Assembly (NCBI RefSeq): GCF_013409065.1
Contig: NZ_JACBZP010000001.1
Span: forward strand, 2,170,001 to 2,234,000
Length of the DNA stretch: 64,000 nucleotides
Reading direction: 5' to 3'
From: Spelaeicoccus albus
GTDB taxonomy: Bacteria; Actinomycetota; Actinomycetes; Actinomycetales; Brevibacteriaceae
Positions within the stretch are counted from its first letter, which is position 1, and the number at the start of each line of letters is the position of its first letter. The notes below the pieces were generated by a model. It was not told the origin of the DNA. It worked only from the letters and a program-made list of their open reading frames with translations, and did no database searches. Of the stretch, positions 1 through 7,901 are shown one piece after another. Position numbers and translations under genes: made by a program.

Positions 1-527
1 AAATGATGACGTTCCTCAACGTGTTCCGCCGCATCGGCGGGGAGTTCGAGATCGACGAGAACGGGATCAAGTTCTCCCACCCCGGGTACGATTTGAACTC
101 GCTGGTACTCGAGACCGATGTCCATCCCGGCTTCATGACCGACTGGCAGCAACCCCTCGTCGTCGCGCTGACGCAGGCCGGGGGTCTGTCGATCATCCAC
201 GAGACCGTCTACGAGAACAGGTTCGGGTTCACCGACGCGCTCCGGGACATGGGCGCCGTCATCCAGGTGTACCGCGAATGTCTGGGCGGCACGCCGTGCC
301 GGTTCGGGCAAAGCAATTTCAACCATTCCGCGGTGGTCTCCGGACCGACCAAGCTGCAAGGCGGGTCAATCGTGGTGCCCGATCTGCGGGGCGGTTTCAG
401 CCACTTGATCGCTGCGTTGGCCGCGGACGGCGAATCAAAAGTTGAAGGAATCGAGTTGATCAACCGCGGGTACGAGAACTTCATGGGCAAGCTCGGCGCG
501 CTCGGCGCGGACGTCACCCTGGTATGA
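1..527 (+). CDS. murA: UDP-N-acetylglucosamine 1-carboxyvinyltransferase, C-terminal part
   Basis: This is the C-terminal part of the cytoplasmic enzyme that transfers enolpyruvate from PEP to UDP-GlcNAc, the first committed step of peptidoglycan synthesis. The window starts inside the gene, so about 175 of the usual 420-450 residues are present and the catalytic cysteine loop lies outside. Visible family signatures are DWQQPLVVALTQAGG, HETVYENRFGF, DLRGGFSHLIAAL and the terminal RGYENFMGKLGALGA. The stop codon overlaps the next start as ATGA, so murA, plsC and gpsA look like one translationally coupled unit. The identification is firm; the upstream extent is unknown. Confidence 0.95.
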   Translation, partial: MMTFLNVFRRIGGEFEIDENGIKFSHPGYDLNSLVLETDVHPGFMTDWQQPLVVALTQAGGLSIIHETVYENRFGFTDALRDMGAVIQVYRECLGGTPCRFGQSNFNHSAVVSGPTKLQGGSIVVPDLRGGFSHLIAALAADGESKVEGIELINRGYENFMGKLGALGADVTLV

Positions 528-1243
528 GCGTGACTTCTTCGGCTCCCGGTGACGACGCCGGCGTCAACCTCCTGGCCAACACGTTGCGCCCCGTCATGAA
601 CATGCTGGCCGGGCACGACTGGGCCGGCGCGCACAACGTGCCGCCGACCGGCCCGGTGATCGTTTGCCCCAATCACATCAGCCATCTCGACCCGATAGTG
701 GTCGGTCACTATTTGTACAACAACGGGCGCTCGCCGTACTTCTTGACCAAATCGGGGCTGTTCCGCTTCGGCCCGGCCGGGTGGGCGTTGCGCCGCGCCG
801 GGCAGATCCCGGTCATGCGGGGGACCGACCAGGCATCACACTCGCTCGGCTATGCGACTGAGGCGCTGGAGGCCGGCAAACTCGTTGTCGTCTACCCCGA
901 GGGCACGCTGACTCGTGATCCGAATCTGTGGCCCATGCGCGGCAAGACCGGCGCGGCCCGGCTGGCCCTGGAAACCGGGGCACCCGTCATCCCCATCGCT
1001 CATTGGGGAATTCAAGAGGTGCTCGGCCCCTACAAGAAGATCCCGAAGTTGTTGCCGCGCCGGCGCGTGCAAGTGCTGACCGGGCCGCCGATAGACTTGT
1101 CACGCTTTGCCGAACGATCGGCCGACGTCGCGACGCTCCACGAGATCACCGACGTCATACAAGCCGGTACCGTGGACTTACTGGCCAAGCTGCGAGGGGA
1201 GACCCCGCCCGAACGACTGTATGCAGGGGGAGAAAAATCGTGA
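524..1243 (+). CDS. plsC: 1-acyl-sn-glycerol-3-phosphate acyltransferase
   Basis: The gene encodes a 239-residue membrane-associated acyltransferase that adds the second acyl chain to lysophosphatidic acid, giving phosphatidic acid for membrane lipids. The HX4D catalytic motif is at H51-D56 (NHISHLD), the substrate-binding EGT motif is at 126-128 (PEGTLTRD), and the distal VIPIAHWG block is present. Length is normal for the family. The ATG overlaps the murA stop, and the plsC stop overlaps the GTG of gpsA (GTGA), so the sn-glycerol-3-phosphate-producing and acylating enzymes are coupled. Specificity for acyl-CoA or acyl-ACP cannot be read from the sequence. Confidence 0.93.
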   Translation: MSVTSSAPGDDAGVNLLANTLRPVMNMLAGHDWAGAHNVPPTGPVIVCPNHISHLDPIVVGHYLYNNGRSPYFLTKSGLFRFGPAGWALRRAGQIPVMRGTDQASHSLGYATEALEAGKLVVVYPEGTLTRDPNLWPMRGKTGAARLALETGAPVIPIAHWGIQEVLGPYKKIPKLLPRRRVQVLTGPPIDLSRFAERSADVATLHEITDVIQAGTVDLLAKLRGETPPERLYAGGEKS

Positions 1244-2253
1244 CACGTCAGGCACCACGCGTCGCCGTTCTGGCAGCCGGCAGCTGGGGGACGACGTTCG
1301 CGAAAGTGGTGGCGGACGCCGGCCACGACGTGACGCTCTGGGCCCGCCGGCAGGAGGTTGCCGAGGAGATCAATCAGCGGCACCGTAATACCGACTATTT
1401 GCCCGATATTGACCTGCCCGAATCGATCCGCGCCACCAGCGACATCGACAAGGCATTGGACGGCGCCGAGCTCGTCGTGCTGTCCATCCCGGCCCAGTCG
1501 GTGCGGGAGCGCCTTGGCGAATGGCGCGAGAAACTACCGAAGGACGCCGTCCTGGTCTCCTTGATGAAGGGCGTCGAACGCGGCACGCATATGCGCATGA
1601 GTCAGGTCATCGCCGAGGTAACCGGATGGCCGGACGACCGGATCGGCGTCGTCTCGGGACCGAACCTGGCCATGGAGATCGCGGGCGGCCAGCCGACAGC
1701 GACCGTTGTGGCGTCGACAAGTCAGCAAACTGCCGAACTGCTGGCGCACGTGTCGGCCGGATCGTACTTCCGGCCCTACACGAACACGGACGTCGTCGGC
1801 GTCGAGTTCGGCGGAGCCGTCAAGAACGTGATCGCCTTGGCCACCGGAATGGCCGAGGGGCGCGGGCTCGGGGACAATTCGAAGGCCTCCATCATCACCC
1901 GCGGGCTTGCCGAGACCACCCGCCTGGCCGCAGCGTTCGGCGCCGACCCGCAAACGATGTCGGGACTGGCCGGCCTCGGCGACCTGGTCGCCACCTGTGC
2001 CTCGCCGCTCTCGCGCAATCACACGGTCGGCGTGCTGCTGGGCCGCGGACTGTCCCTGGACGAGGTGATCGCCCGTACCAAGCAGACCGCCGAGGGCATC
2101 AAATCGTGCTCGGCAATCCTCGAACTCGCCGAAACGGCAAAGGTCGACATGCCCATCACGCAGGCGGTCGTCGCCGTGCTCGCCGGGAAACTTCCCGTCG
2201 ACGAACTCGGCACGCTGCTGCTGTCGCGTGCCCGGAAGGCCGAGCTCGAGTAA
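1240..2253 (+). CDS. gpsA: NAD(P)-dependent glycerol-3-phosphate dehydrogenase
   Basis: The 337-residue cytosolic enzyme reduces dihydroxyacetone phosphate to sn-glycerol 3-phosphate for phospholipid synthesis. Recognisable blocks are the N-terminal Rossmann segment, VVLSIPAQSVR, the SGPNLAMEIA segment, GVEFGGAVKNVIALA with the catalytic lysine, and the C-terminal GLAGLGDLVATC and NHTVG segments. The GTG start is chosen because it overlaps the plsC stop and gives the standard N-terminus. One oddity is that the dinucleotide-binding loop reads LAAGSWG where most relatives have LGAGSWG, so the first glycine of GxGxxG is alanine. The rest of the fold is intact, so the enzyme is probably functional. 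Confidence 0.95.
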   Translation: MTRQAPRVAVLAAGSWGTTFAKVVADAGHDVTLWARRQEVAEEINQRHRNTDYLPDIDLPESIRATSDIDKALDGAELVVLSIPAQSVRERLGEWREKLPKDAVLVSLMKGVERGTHMRMSQVIAEVTGWPDDRIGVVSGPNLAMEIAGGQPTATVVASTSQQTAELLAHVSAGSYFRPYTNTDVVGVEFGGAVKNVIALATGMAEGRGLGDNSKASIITRGLAETTRLAAAFGADPQTMSGLAGLGDLVATCASPLSRNHTVGVLLGRGLSLDEVIARTKQTAEGIKSCSAILELAETAKVDMPITQAVVAVLAGKLPVDELGTLLLSRARKAELE

Positions 2254-2326
2254 ATCCGCAGCGTCGTAGTCGGCCCGCACCGGAGCCCACCACGCGGGTC
2301 AACTCGATGAAAAGGGAGCGGGATCG

Positions 2327-3478
2327 TTACGCGCTCAAGGCGGCGTCGAGATCGGCCCAGATGTCCTCGACGTCTTCGATCCCGACGCTCAGCCGGATCA
2401 GCGAGTCCGGCACCGACTCCGGTTCGCCGTGCCGCGTGCGCCGTTCCCACATCGTCTCCACCCCGCCCAAACTCGTCGCCGACACGACAAGGTGTGCAGC
2501 TGCGATCACTGCGTCCGCCCGCTCGACCGAGGGGGTCCCGGGCTCGGCGACCAGAGTCAACGAGATCATTCCGCCGTAGCCGTCCCACAACCGGTCCGCC
2601 ACGGGCTTGCTCGGATCGCCATCCAGCGAGGGATGATGCACGGCGTCGACGGCCGGATGGTCGCGCAGCCGGCGCGCCAATTCCCGAGCGTTGCGCGCGG
2701 CCCGGTCAAGCCGGACGCCGAGGGTGCGGATGCCGCGATGGACCAGCCAGGCCTCGTGCGGGCCCAGGATGGCCCCGTACGCCGTCCGGTGGGCAAGCAT
2801 TCGCGAGGCGAGCTCCGGGTCGCTCGTTGCAGTAAGACCGGCGATCACATCCGAATGCCCGGCCAGGTATTTCGATGCCGAATGCACGACGACGTCAGCG
2901 CCGTGCGCCAGCGGCCGCACCGTCAGCGGCGTCGAGAACGTGTTGTCGACGACGAACAGCGCACCGAGACGCCGCGCCATCCGGGCAAGCGCCGGCAGGT
3001 CGATCGCCTCGATCATGGGATTGGTGCAGCTCTCGGCCCACAGCAATGCCGGACCGTCCACGACGAGGCCGGCCAGACTTGCCGGGTCGAGAAAATCGAC
3101 CCGGACGACGCGCACGTCGCGAGCTGCCGCATGCGCATCGGCCAGCGTGAACGTGCCTGCGTACCCGTGCCGGTGCATGATCACGGTGCCGCCGGGCTCC
3201 ACTAATGACAAGGCGGCGTCCATGGCGGCCGCGCCGGAGGAGAACGCGAACGCCGACTCGGCGCCCTCCAACTGCGCAAGCGTCGATTCGAGTGCTTCCC
3301 AGTTCGGCTGCGAGGCCCGCGCATAGACGCGACCGGGCGGCATCGACCCATCGGCGTCGGCAATATAGGTCGAGGTCAGCGTGACGGGCTCGGACAGGGG
3401 AGCGTCGGGCACTGCCCTGGGTCTGCCGGACGTGACGGCTGTCGTCGAGAGAGCCCGCCCGGTCGGTCGCGAAGTCAT
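2327..3478 (-). CDS. PLP-dependent trans-sulfuration enzyme (cystathionine gamma-synthase/lyase family)
   Basis: This 383-residue protein belongs to the Cys/Met-metabolism PLP enzyme family, which makes or cleaves cystathionine in methionine and cysteine metabolism. The PLP lysine is K203 in SASKYLAGHSD, preceded by VVDNTFSTP, and the C-terminus carries the usual LIRLSVGIEDVEDIWADL. The normally strict YxRxxNPT motif reads YARASQPN here. Synthase and lyase roles cannot be separated by eye. The gene is divergent from ddl. Its start codon lies 6 bases after a TACGAT box on the minus strand, which suggests leaderless transcription. Confidence 0.88.
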   Translation of the reverse strand: MTSRPTGRALSTTAVTSGRPRAVPDAPLSEPVTLTSTYIADADGSMPPGRVYARASQPNWEALESTLAQLEGAESAFAFSSGAAAMDAALSLVEPGGTVIMHRHGYAGTFTLADAHAAARDVRVVRVDFLDPASLAGLVVDGPALLWAESCTNPMIEAIDLPALARMARRLGALFVVDNTFSTPLTVRPLAHGADVVVHSASKYLAGHSDVIAGLTATSDPELASRMLAHRTAYGAILGPHEAWLVHRGIRTLGVRLDRAARNARELARRLRDHPAVDAVHHPSLDGDPSKPVADRLWDGYGGMISLTLVAEPGTPSVERADAVIAAAHLVVSATSLGGVETMWERRTRHGEPESVPDSLIRLSVGIEDVEDIWADLDAALSA

Positions 3479-3484
3479 TCAGCA

Positions 3485-3490
3485 ATCGTA
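3485..3490 (-). promoter_or_regulatory. -10 box of the trans-sulfuration gene, inside a direct repeat
   Basis: On the minus strand TACGAT lies 6 bases before the ATG of the trans-sulfuration gene, the spacing expected for a leaderless transcript. The 9-mer AATCGTATG (plus strand) that contains it is repeated exactly at 3484-3492 and 3498-3506. This could mean a regulator site or a second -10 box. Confidence 0.5.
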
Positions 3491-3552
3491 TGGCGCGAAT
3501 CGTATGCTGCGGCGCGCCGGGCCGGAAGCGGCGGACGTTTCGCTAGGCGCTA

Positions 3553-3558
3553 TAGGCT
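3553..3558 (+). promoter_or_regulatory. -10 box of ddl (leaderless)
   Basis: TAGGCT lies 7 bases before the ddl ATG, and there is no Shine-Dalgarno sequence between them. The transcript would start at or next to the start codon. No clear -35 element is visible. Confidence 0.55.
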
Positions 3559-3565
3559 TGGCGCG

Positions 3566-4678
3566 ATGAATAATTCTTCGAAGCCTCGCGTCGCGGTGGT
3601 GTTCGGCGGCCGCTCGAGCGAGCACGCCGTCAGCTGTGCCACGGCCGCAGGCGTGCTGGAAGCCATCGACAGGGACTCCTATGACGTGATTGCGCTGGGG
3701 ATCACCCGCAGCGGGCAGTGGGTGCAAGCGCCCGACCGTCCGCAGTACGCCTTGGAATCCGGCAATCTGCCCGAGGTGGACCCGGCGGCCGGCACCGTGC
3801 TGATGCCGCTGGACGCCGATACCAAGCAGGTCATCGTGACCGAGACCGGCCGCGTTCCCGAAACGCTCGGGTCGGTGGACGTCGTGTTTCCGCTGCTGCA
3901 CGGCCCGTACGGCGAGGACGGCACGCTGCAAGGCCTCTTGGAACTCAGCGACACCCGCTACGTCGGCGCCGGAGTCTTTGCATCGGCCGTCAGCATGGAC
4001 AAGCACTACATGAAAGTCGTGCTTGAAGCCGCGGGCCTGCCGGTCGGGCCCTACGAGGTCGTCACGGACCGCCAATGGCGCACCGACCCGGACGCCGCAC
4101 GCCGGCGGATCGCGGGATTGGGGTTCCCGGTGTTCGTCAAACCGGCCCGCGCCGGATCGAGCATCGGCATCAGCAAGGTCGCCGGGCCGGACGACCTCGA
4201 TGCGGCAATTGCCGAAGCCCACCGGCACGACCGCAAGGTCGTGATCGAGGCCGGCATCGACGGGCGAGAAGTCGAATGCGGCGTGCTGTCCGGGTTCGGC
4301 GACGACCCGCCGGAGACCTCGCTGCCCGGTGAAATCGTGGTGACGGGCGGACACGATTTTTACGATTTCGACGCGAAGTACTTGGACGAATCCAGCATCG
4401 AGCTGACCTGCCCGGCCGACTTGGATGCCGCGACCACCGCCGCGGTGCGGGATGCGGCGTCCCGCACCTTTGAAGCGGTAGGCTGCGAGGGCCTAGCCCG
4501 AGTCGACGTATTCGTCACGCCCGGTGGCGAGGTAGTGGTCAACGAGATCAACACCATGCCGGGCTTCACTCCGTTTTCCATGTTCCCGCGCGTGTGGCAG
4601 GCGTCCGGGCTGGACTATCCGGCGCTCGTCGACAGGCTCATCCGGCTGGCGCTCGATCGTCCCACCGGTCTGCGCTGA
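3566..4678 (+). CDS. ddl: D-alanine--D-alanine ligase
   Basis: The 370-residue ATP-grasp enzyme joins two D-alanines in the cytoplasm for the peptidoglycan stem peptide. The N-terminal VVFGGRSSEHAVSC and HGPYGEDGTLQGLLE blocks, the SMDKHYMK segment, the FVKPARAGSSIGISKV ATP-binding region and the C-terminal EINTMPGFTPFSMFPR metal- and substrate-binding region are all present. Length and order match class A Ddl enzymes. The ATG at 3566 fits both the conserved N-terminus and the upstream TAGGCT box. The gene converges with the DUF3515 lipoprotein gene downstream. Confidence 0.96.
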   Translation: MNNSSKPRVAVVFGGRSSEHAVSCATAAGVLEAIDRDSYDVIALGITRSGQWVQAPDRPQYALESGNLPEVDPAAGTVLMPLDADTKQVIVTETGRVPETLGSVDVVFPLLHGPYGEDGTLQGLLELSDTRYVGAGVFASAVSMDKHYMKVVLEAAGLPVGPYEVVTDRQWRTDPDAARRRIAGLGFPVFVKPARAGSSIGISKVAGPDDLDAAIAEAHRHDRKVVIEAGIDGREVECGVLSGFGDDPPETSLPGEIVVTGGHDFYDFDAKYLDESSIELTCPADLDAATTAAVRDAASRTFEAVGCEGLARVDVFVTPGGEVVVNEINTMPGFTPFSMFPRVWQASGLDYPALVDRLIRLALDRPTGLR

Positions 4679-4733
4679 GCCGGTCACGACGAGCGGACCA
4701 CGGTGCGCTGATCTGCGTCGGCCGCGCGGCCGG

Positions 4734-5198
4734 CTAGTTGGACACGTCCTTGGCGCCCACACAGTGCCTCTTTTGCGGCAGGCTCGACACGGCCGCGCTG
4801 AGCGTCGCTATCGCGTTCTGTCCCGAGACCTTTCTCTGATCGATGAGAACCTCGACGGCCGGGGTGCGTCCATATGTGACGAACCGCCAATGGTCGCCTT
4901 CGTCCTTCGACAGCCAATCGATCTTGTCCACGCTCACGCAGGGCGTCGTCGTCGGCCCCGGCGACGTGACGCCGCACCGCAGGATCACCGCGCTCGGATC
5001 ACCCCAGGCGGCAGTGGCCTGCGACGTCGTGGCCCGCTTGGCGTTGCCGCCCAGCTCGTCGGGCAGCGACAGCATGACGGCCGCGCATTTCGGGTCGGCG
5101 GCCCCGGCGGCCGGATCGACTTTCACTTTGCCGGTGCAGCCGGACAGCACGCACGCGCACAGCGCGACGACCGGTACGGCCGCCCACCTGAGTTTCAC
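4734..5198 (-). CDS. DUF3515-type lipoprotein
   Basis: The 154-residue protein has a lipoprotein signal peptide: a short basic start, a hydrophobic stretch and the lipobox LSGC with the modified cysteine at residue 21. The mature part carries three further cysteines (in DPKCAAVML, LRCGVTS and TPCVSVDKIDW), and LPDELGG and the closing HCVGAKD are typical of DUF3515 lipoproteins, which often lie between ddl and thiL in actinobacteria. The function is unknown; the protein should be anchored outside the cytoplasmic membrane. The GTG start directly follows GGAGGT with no spacing. The TAGCGT box 6 bases upstream therefore points to leaderless expression. Confidence 0.82.
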   Translation of the reverse strand: MKLRWAAVPVVALCACVLSGCTGKVKVDPAAGAADPKCAAVMLSLPDELGGNAKRATTSQATAAWGDPSAVILRCGVTSPGPTTTPCVSVDKIDWLSKDEGDHWRFVTYGRTPAVEVLIDQRKVSGQNAIATLSAAVSSLPQKRHCVGAKDVSN

Positions 5199-5204
5199 AC
5201 CTCC

Positions 5205-5210
5205 ACGCTA
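5205..5210 (-). promoter_or_regulatory. -10 box of the DUF3515 lipoprotein gene (leaderless)
   Basis: On the minus strand TAGCGT is followed by 6 bases and then the GTG start. The GGAGGT between them abuts the start codon and is too close to act as a ribosome binding site. Confidence 0.5.
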
Positions 5211-5262
5211 CCGCCCGCATCGTGATAGGCAAGAATGGACAGACCGACAAGAGAGGCCGCCA

Positions 5263-6309
5263 ATGACCAGCACCCGCACGTGCGCCGATGAGGGCGAGGA
5301 CGGCGTGTTGCACCGGATCATGCCGCTCTTGGGCCGTCGCGGGCCGGTCGTGATCGGGCCCGGGGACGACGCGGCAGTGCTCGACGTCGCCGGGAAACTC
5401 GTCGTGACCACCGACATGCTTGTCGAGGACGAGGACTTCCGGACGGACTGGTCCACGGCTCGGGACGTCGGCGTCAAGGCCGCCGCGCAAAATCTCGCCG
5501 ACGTGGCGGCAATGGGGGCCGAGCCGATCGGTCTGGTGGTGGCGCTCGGCGCCCCCGGCGACACGCCTGCCGACTGGCCGGAGGGGTTGGCCGAAGGACT
5601 CGACGCCGAATGTGCCCGCGCCGGCGTTTCAGTGGTGGGCGGCGATCTGTCGGCTGCGCCGCGCCTGACCGTGAGCGTGACGGCGTTCGGCCAATTCGCC
5701 GGCGGCCGCCCCGTGCTGCGCTCGGGAGCAGGCCCCGGCGAAGTAGTCGCGCTGGCCGGAACGTTGGGGCGTGCAGCCGCCGGTCTCGACTTGCTGGCCG
5801 CAGGTTTCGGCGATCGTGCCGGCACCCACGGACCGGTGGCCGAACTGATTGGCGTGCAACGCCGTCCGACGCCGTGCTACGAGGCGGGACGTGCTGCAGC
5901 CCGGGCCGGCGCCACGGCCATGTTGGACGTCTCCGACGGGCTCGTGCGCGATGCCGGACGCATTGCACAGGCAAGCGGCGTGCGCATTGATTTAGACGGG
6001 CCGTTCGAGTCGGATCTCGACGCCGTCCGTCCGGCCGCCGAAGCCCTGGACGCCTCCGGCCCGGCGGCCGGCGCGGACGGGGACCGCTCCTTCGACACCT
6101 GTGTGCGATGGGTGCTCACCGGCGGAGAGGATCACGGGCTGCTTGCCGTGTTCCCGGACGAAAAATCGGTTCCGGAGCAGTTCCGGGTCATCGGGAGCGT
6201 CGTGGCCGGCGACCCCGGCGTCACGACCGGCGGGCTGCAGCTGCCGGTCGGCACGGCGTCCGGCTGGGACCATTTCGGCGGCCGTTTCCGGGGCGGAGAC
6301 GGCGCATGA
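5263..6309 (+). CDS. thiL: Thiamine-monophosphate kinase
   Basis: The 348-residue enzyme phosphorylates thiamine monophosphate to the active cofactor thiamine diphosphate. The N-terminal GPGDDAAVLD and TTDMLVEDEDF motifs, which bind Mg-ATP and substrate, are present with NLADVAAMGAEP, SVVGGDLSAAP and the C-terminal LDVSDGLVRDAGRIA and GGEDHGLLAVFP blocks. ATG 5263 gives the normal N-terminus. The stop overlaps the next start (ATGA), and thiL leads a tightly packed run through rsmD. A TAGGCA box about 30 bases upstream may be its promoter. Confidence 0.95.
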   Translation: MTSTRTCADEGEDGVLHRIMPLLGRRGPVVIGPGDDAAVLDVAGKLVVTTDMLVEDEDFRTDWSTARDVGVKAAAQNLADVAAMGAEPIGLVVALGAPGDTPADWPEGLAEGLDAECARAGVSVVGGDLSAAPRLTVSVTAFGQFAGGRPVLRSGAGPGEVVALAGTLGRAAAGLDLLAAGFGDRAGTHGPVAELIGVQRRPTPCYEAGRAAARAGATAMLDVSDGLVRDAGRIAQASGVRIDLDGPFESDLDAVRPAAEALDASGPAAGADGDRSFDTCVRWVLTGGEDHGLLAVFPDEKSVPEQFRVIGSVVAGDPGVTTGGLQLPVGTASGWDHFGGRFRGGDGA

Positions 6310-7901
6310 GCCGGTTCACGGGCGAAACGGTCAAGCGGTGGGTGGCCGATATCGTCGACACGCTGGGCCGCGAACGCCGCAATATCGACGAATTGAACGT
6401 CTTCCCGGTAGCCGACGCCGACACCGGCACCAACATGTACTTCACTGTCCGCGCTGGCGCCGGCGCGGTTCGCGACCTGGCTGCCGACGCTCCCGTCGGA
6501 CACCTGCTTGACGCGTTCGCGGTCGGGGCCATGCGCGGTGCCCGCGGCAATTCCGGCCTCATCCTGGGGGTGGCGTTGCAAGGCTTCGCCCGCGCCTTCC
6601 GGGCCGACGCCGCACCCGCCGACGGCGAGTCCGATGGCGGGCCGGGCGCGGACGCCGCGGCAATCGCCGAGGCCCTGGAATCCGCCAACGCACGGGCGTG
6701 GGAGTCGGTGACCGAGCCGGTGAACGGCACCATGCTGACGGTGCTGTCCGAAGCCGCCCGCGCGGCGTCCGGCGCAGCGACCGAGGACGGCACGGCCGCC
6801 GTCCTGGCGTGCTGCGTGGATGCGGCACGGACGGCGTTGAACGCCACCGAAGTCCAGCTCGGCGTCCTCACCCGGGCGCACGTGGTCGATGCGGGCGGCG
6901 TCGGCGTCCTGCGGCTGCTTGAAGCGTTGGCCCGCAGCCTGGACGCCCCGGTGCCGCCCGGCAGCGTCCGGTTCTCGCGTGCCGTGACGGATACCGAGAC
7001 GGAATACGGGTACGAAATCATCGGCGAGCTGGGAGCGGCCGACACGTCGCGGTTGACAGCCGACCTGGTGCGTCTCGGCGGCACGTCGATGGTGGTGGCC
7101 GACGGGGGCGAGCGCGCCGCCACGGTGCACGTGCACGTGCCGGACCGGGACGCGGCCCGCGGGGGAGTCGAGGCCATCAACCGTTACGGCACGATCCGCC
7201 GCGTTCGCGTGTCGTCGCTGGTCGCCGGCCGCGGCGCCGCCGCCGACAAGGACCCCGGCTTGATCGCCGTCTCGAATGGCAGCGGCCTGACCGCGACGTT
7301 CGCCTTGGCCGGGGCCGAAGTGCTGCCGAGCGGCAAAGACCCGACGTCCATGGTCCGGCAAATGCGCGAGACAATAGAATCGCTCGGCGCCAGGGACGTC
7401 GTCGTCCTGCCCAACTCGCCCATCACCCTGGCCGTCGCGCTCGACATTCAGGCCAGGAACACGATCATCGACGGTCAAATCCGCGTCATCCCGTCCCGGT
7501 CGGATGTGCAGAGCCTCGCAGCGGCAGCAGTCTTCGACGACACGGCCCCGCTCGACACCGTCACGGCAGCCATGACCGACGCCGCCGAAGCGACCAGGCA
7601 CGGGGAAGTGCTCGTTGCCACAACCGCCGGCTGCAACGCGGTGGTGGGTTCGTGGCAAGCCGGCGACGTGCTGGGCCGGATCGACGCCACGGTGCGCATG
7701 CGCGGACGCCGTGTCGAGGAGATCGCCGGCGCCGTGCTTGCCGAACTGGCTGGCCGGGGAGCCGAACTCGTCACGTTCGTACGCGGCGAGGCCTGCCCGG
7801 ACGGGCTTGTCGCGGCGCTGGCCGACCGACAGGGGCCGGACGTCGAGATCACCGTGCTTGACGGCTCATCGGACTCGGCGCTGCAGATCGGGGTGGAGTG
7901 A
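6306..7901 (+). CDS. DAK2-domain, FakA/YloV-like kinase-related protein
   Basis: The 531-residue protein matches the two-part FakA/YloV family: an N-terminal DhaL-like (DAK2) nucleotide-binding domain and a C-terminal DegV-like half. The motif LNVFPVADADTGTNM at residues 30-44 carries the metal-binding aspartates D37 and D39, and MRGARGNSGLILG follows. In Firmicutes, FakA phosphorylates fatty acids held by a FakB protein; no FakB is seen here, so a fatty-acid kinase role is inference. It sits between thiL and recG, a common actinobacterial arrangement, and is coupled to both by overlapping start and stop codons. Confidence 0.85.
   Translation: MSRFTGETVKRWVADIVDTLGRERRNIDELNVFPVADADTGTNMYFTVRAGAGAVRDLAADAPVGHLLDAFAVGAMRGARGNSGLILGVALQGFARAFRADAAPADGESDGGPGADAAAIAEALESANARAWESVTEPVNGTMLTVLSEAARAASGAATEDGTAAVLACCVDAARTALNATEVQLGVLTRAHVVDAGGVGVLRLLEALARSLDAPVPPGSVRFSRAVTDTETEYGYEIIGELGAADTSRLTADLVRLGGTSMVVADGGERAATVHVHVPDRDAARGGVEAINRYGTIRRVRVSSLVAGRGAAADKDPGLIAVSNGSGLTATFALAGAEVLPSGKDPTSMVRQMRETIESLGARDVVVLPNSPITLAVALDIQARNTIIDGQIRVIPSRSDVQSLAAAAVFDDTAPLDTVTAAMTDAAEATRHGEVLVATTAGCNAVVGSWQAGDVLGRIDATVRMRGRRVEEIAGAVLAELAGRGAELVTFVRGEACPDGLVAALADRQGPDVEITVLDGSSDSALQIGVE

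Noticed and set aside
928-1239. N-terminal extension of gpsA
   Set aside because: The in-frame extension overlaps plsC and encodes Arg-rich sequence; the conserved protein starts at GTG 1240.
6132-7658. 508-codon minus-strand frame opposite the DAK2 gene
   Set aside because: It is the mirror of a clear coding frame; composition is Arg/His/Gly-rich without motifs, as expected for a shadow.
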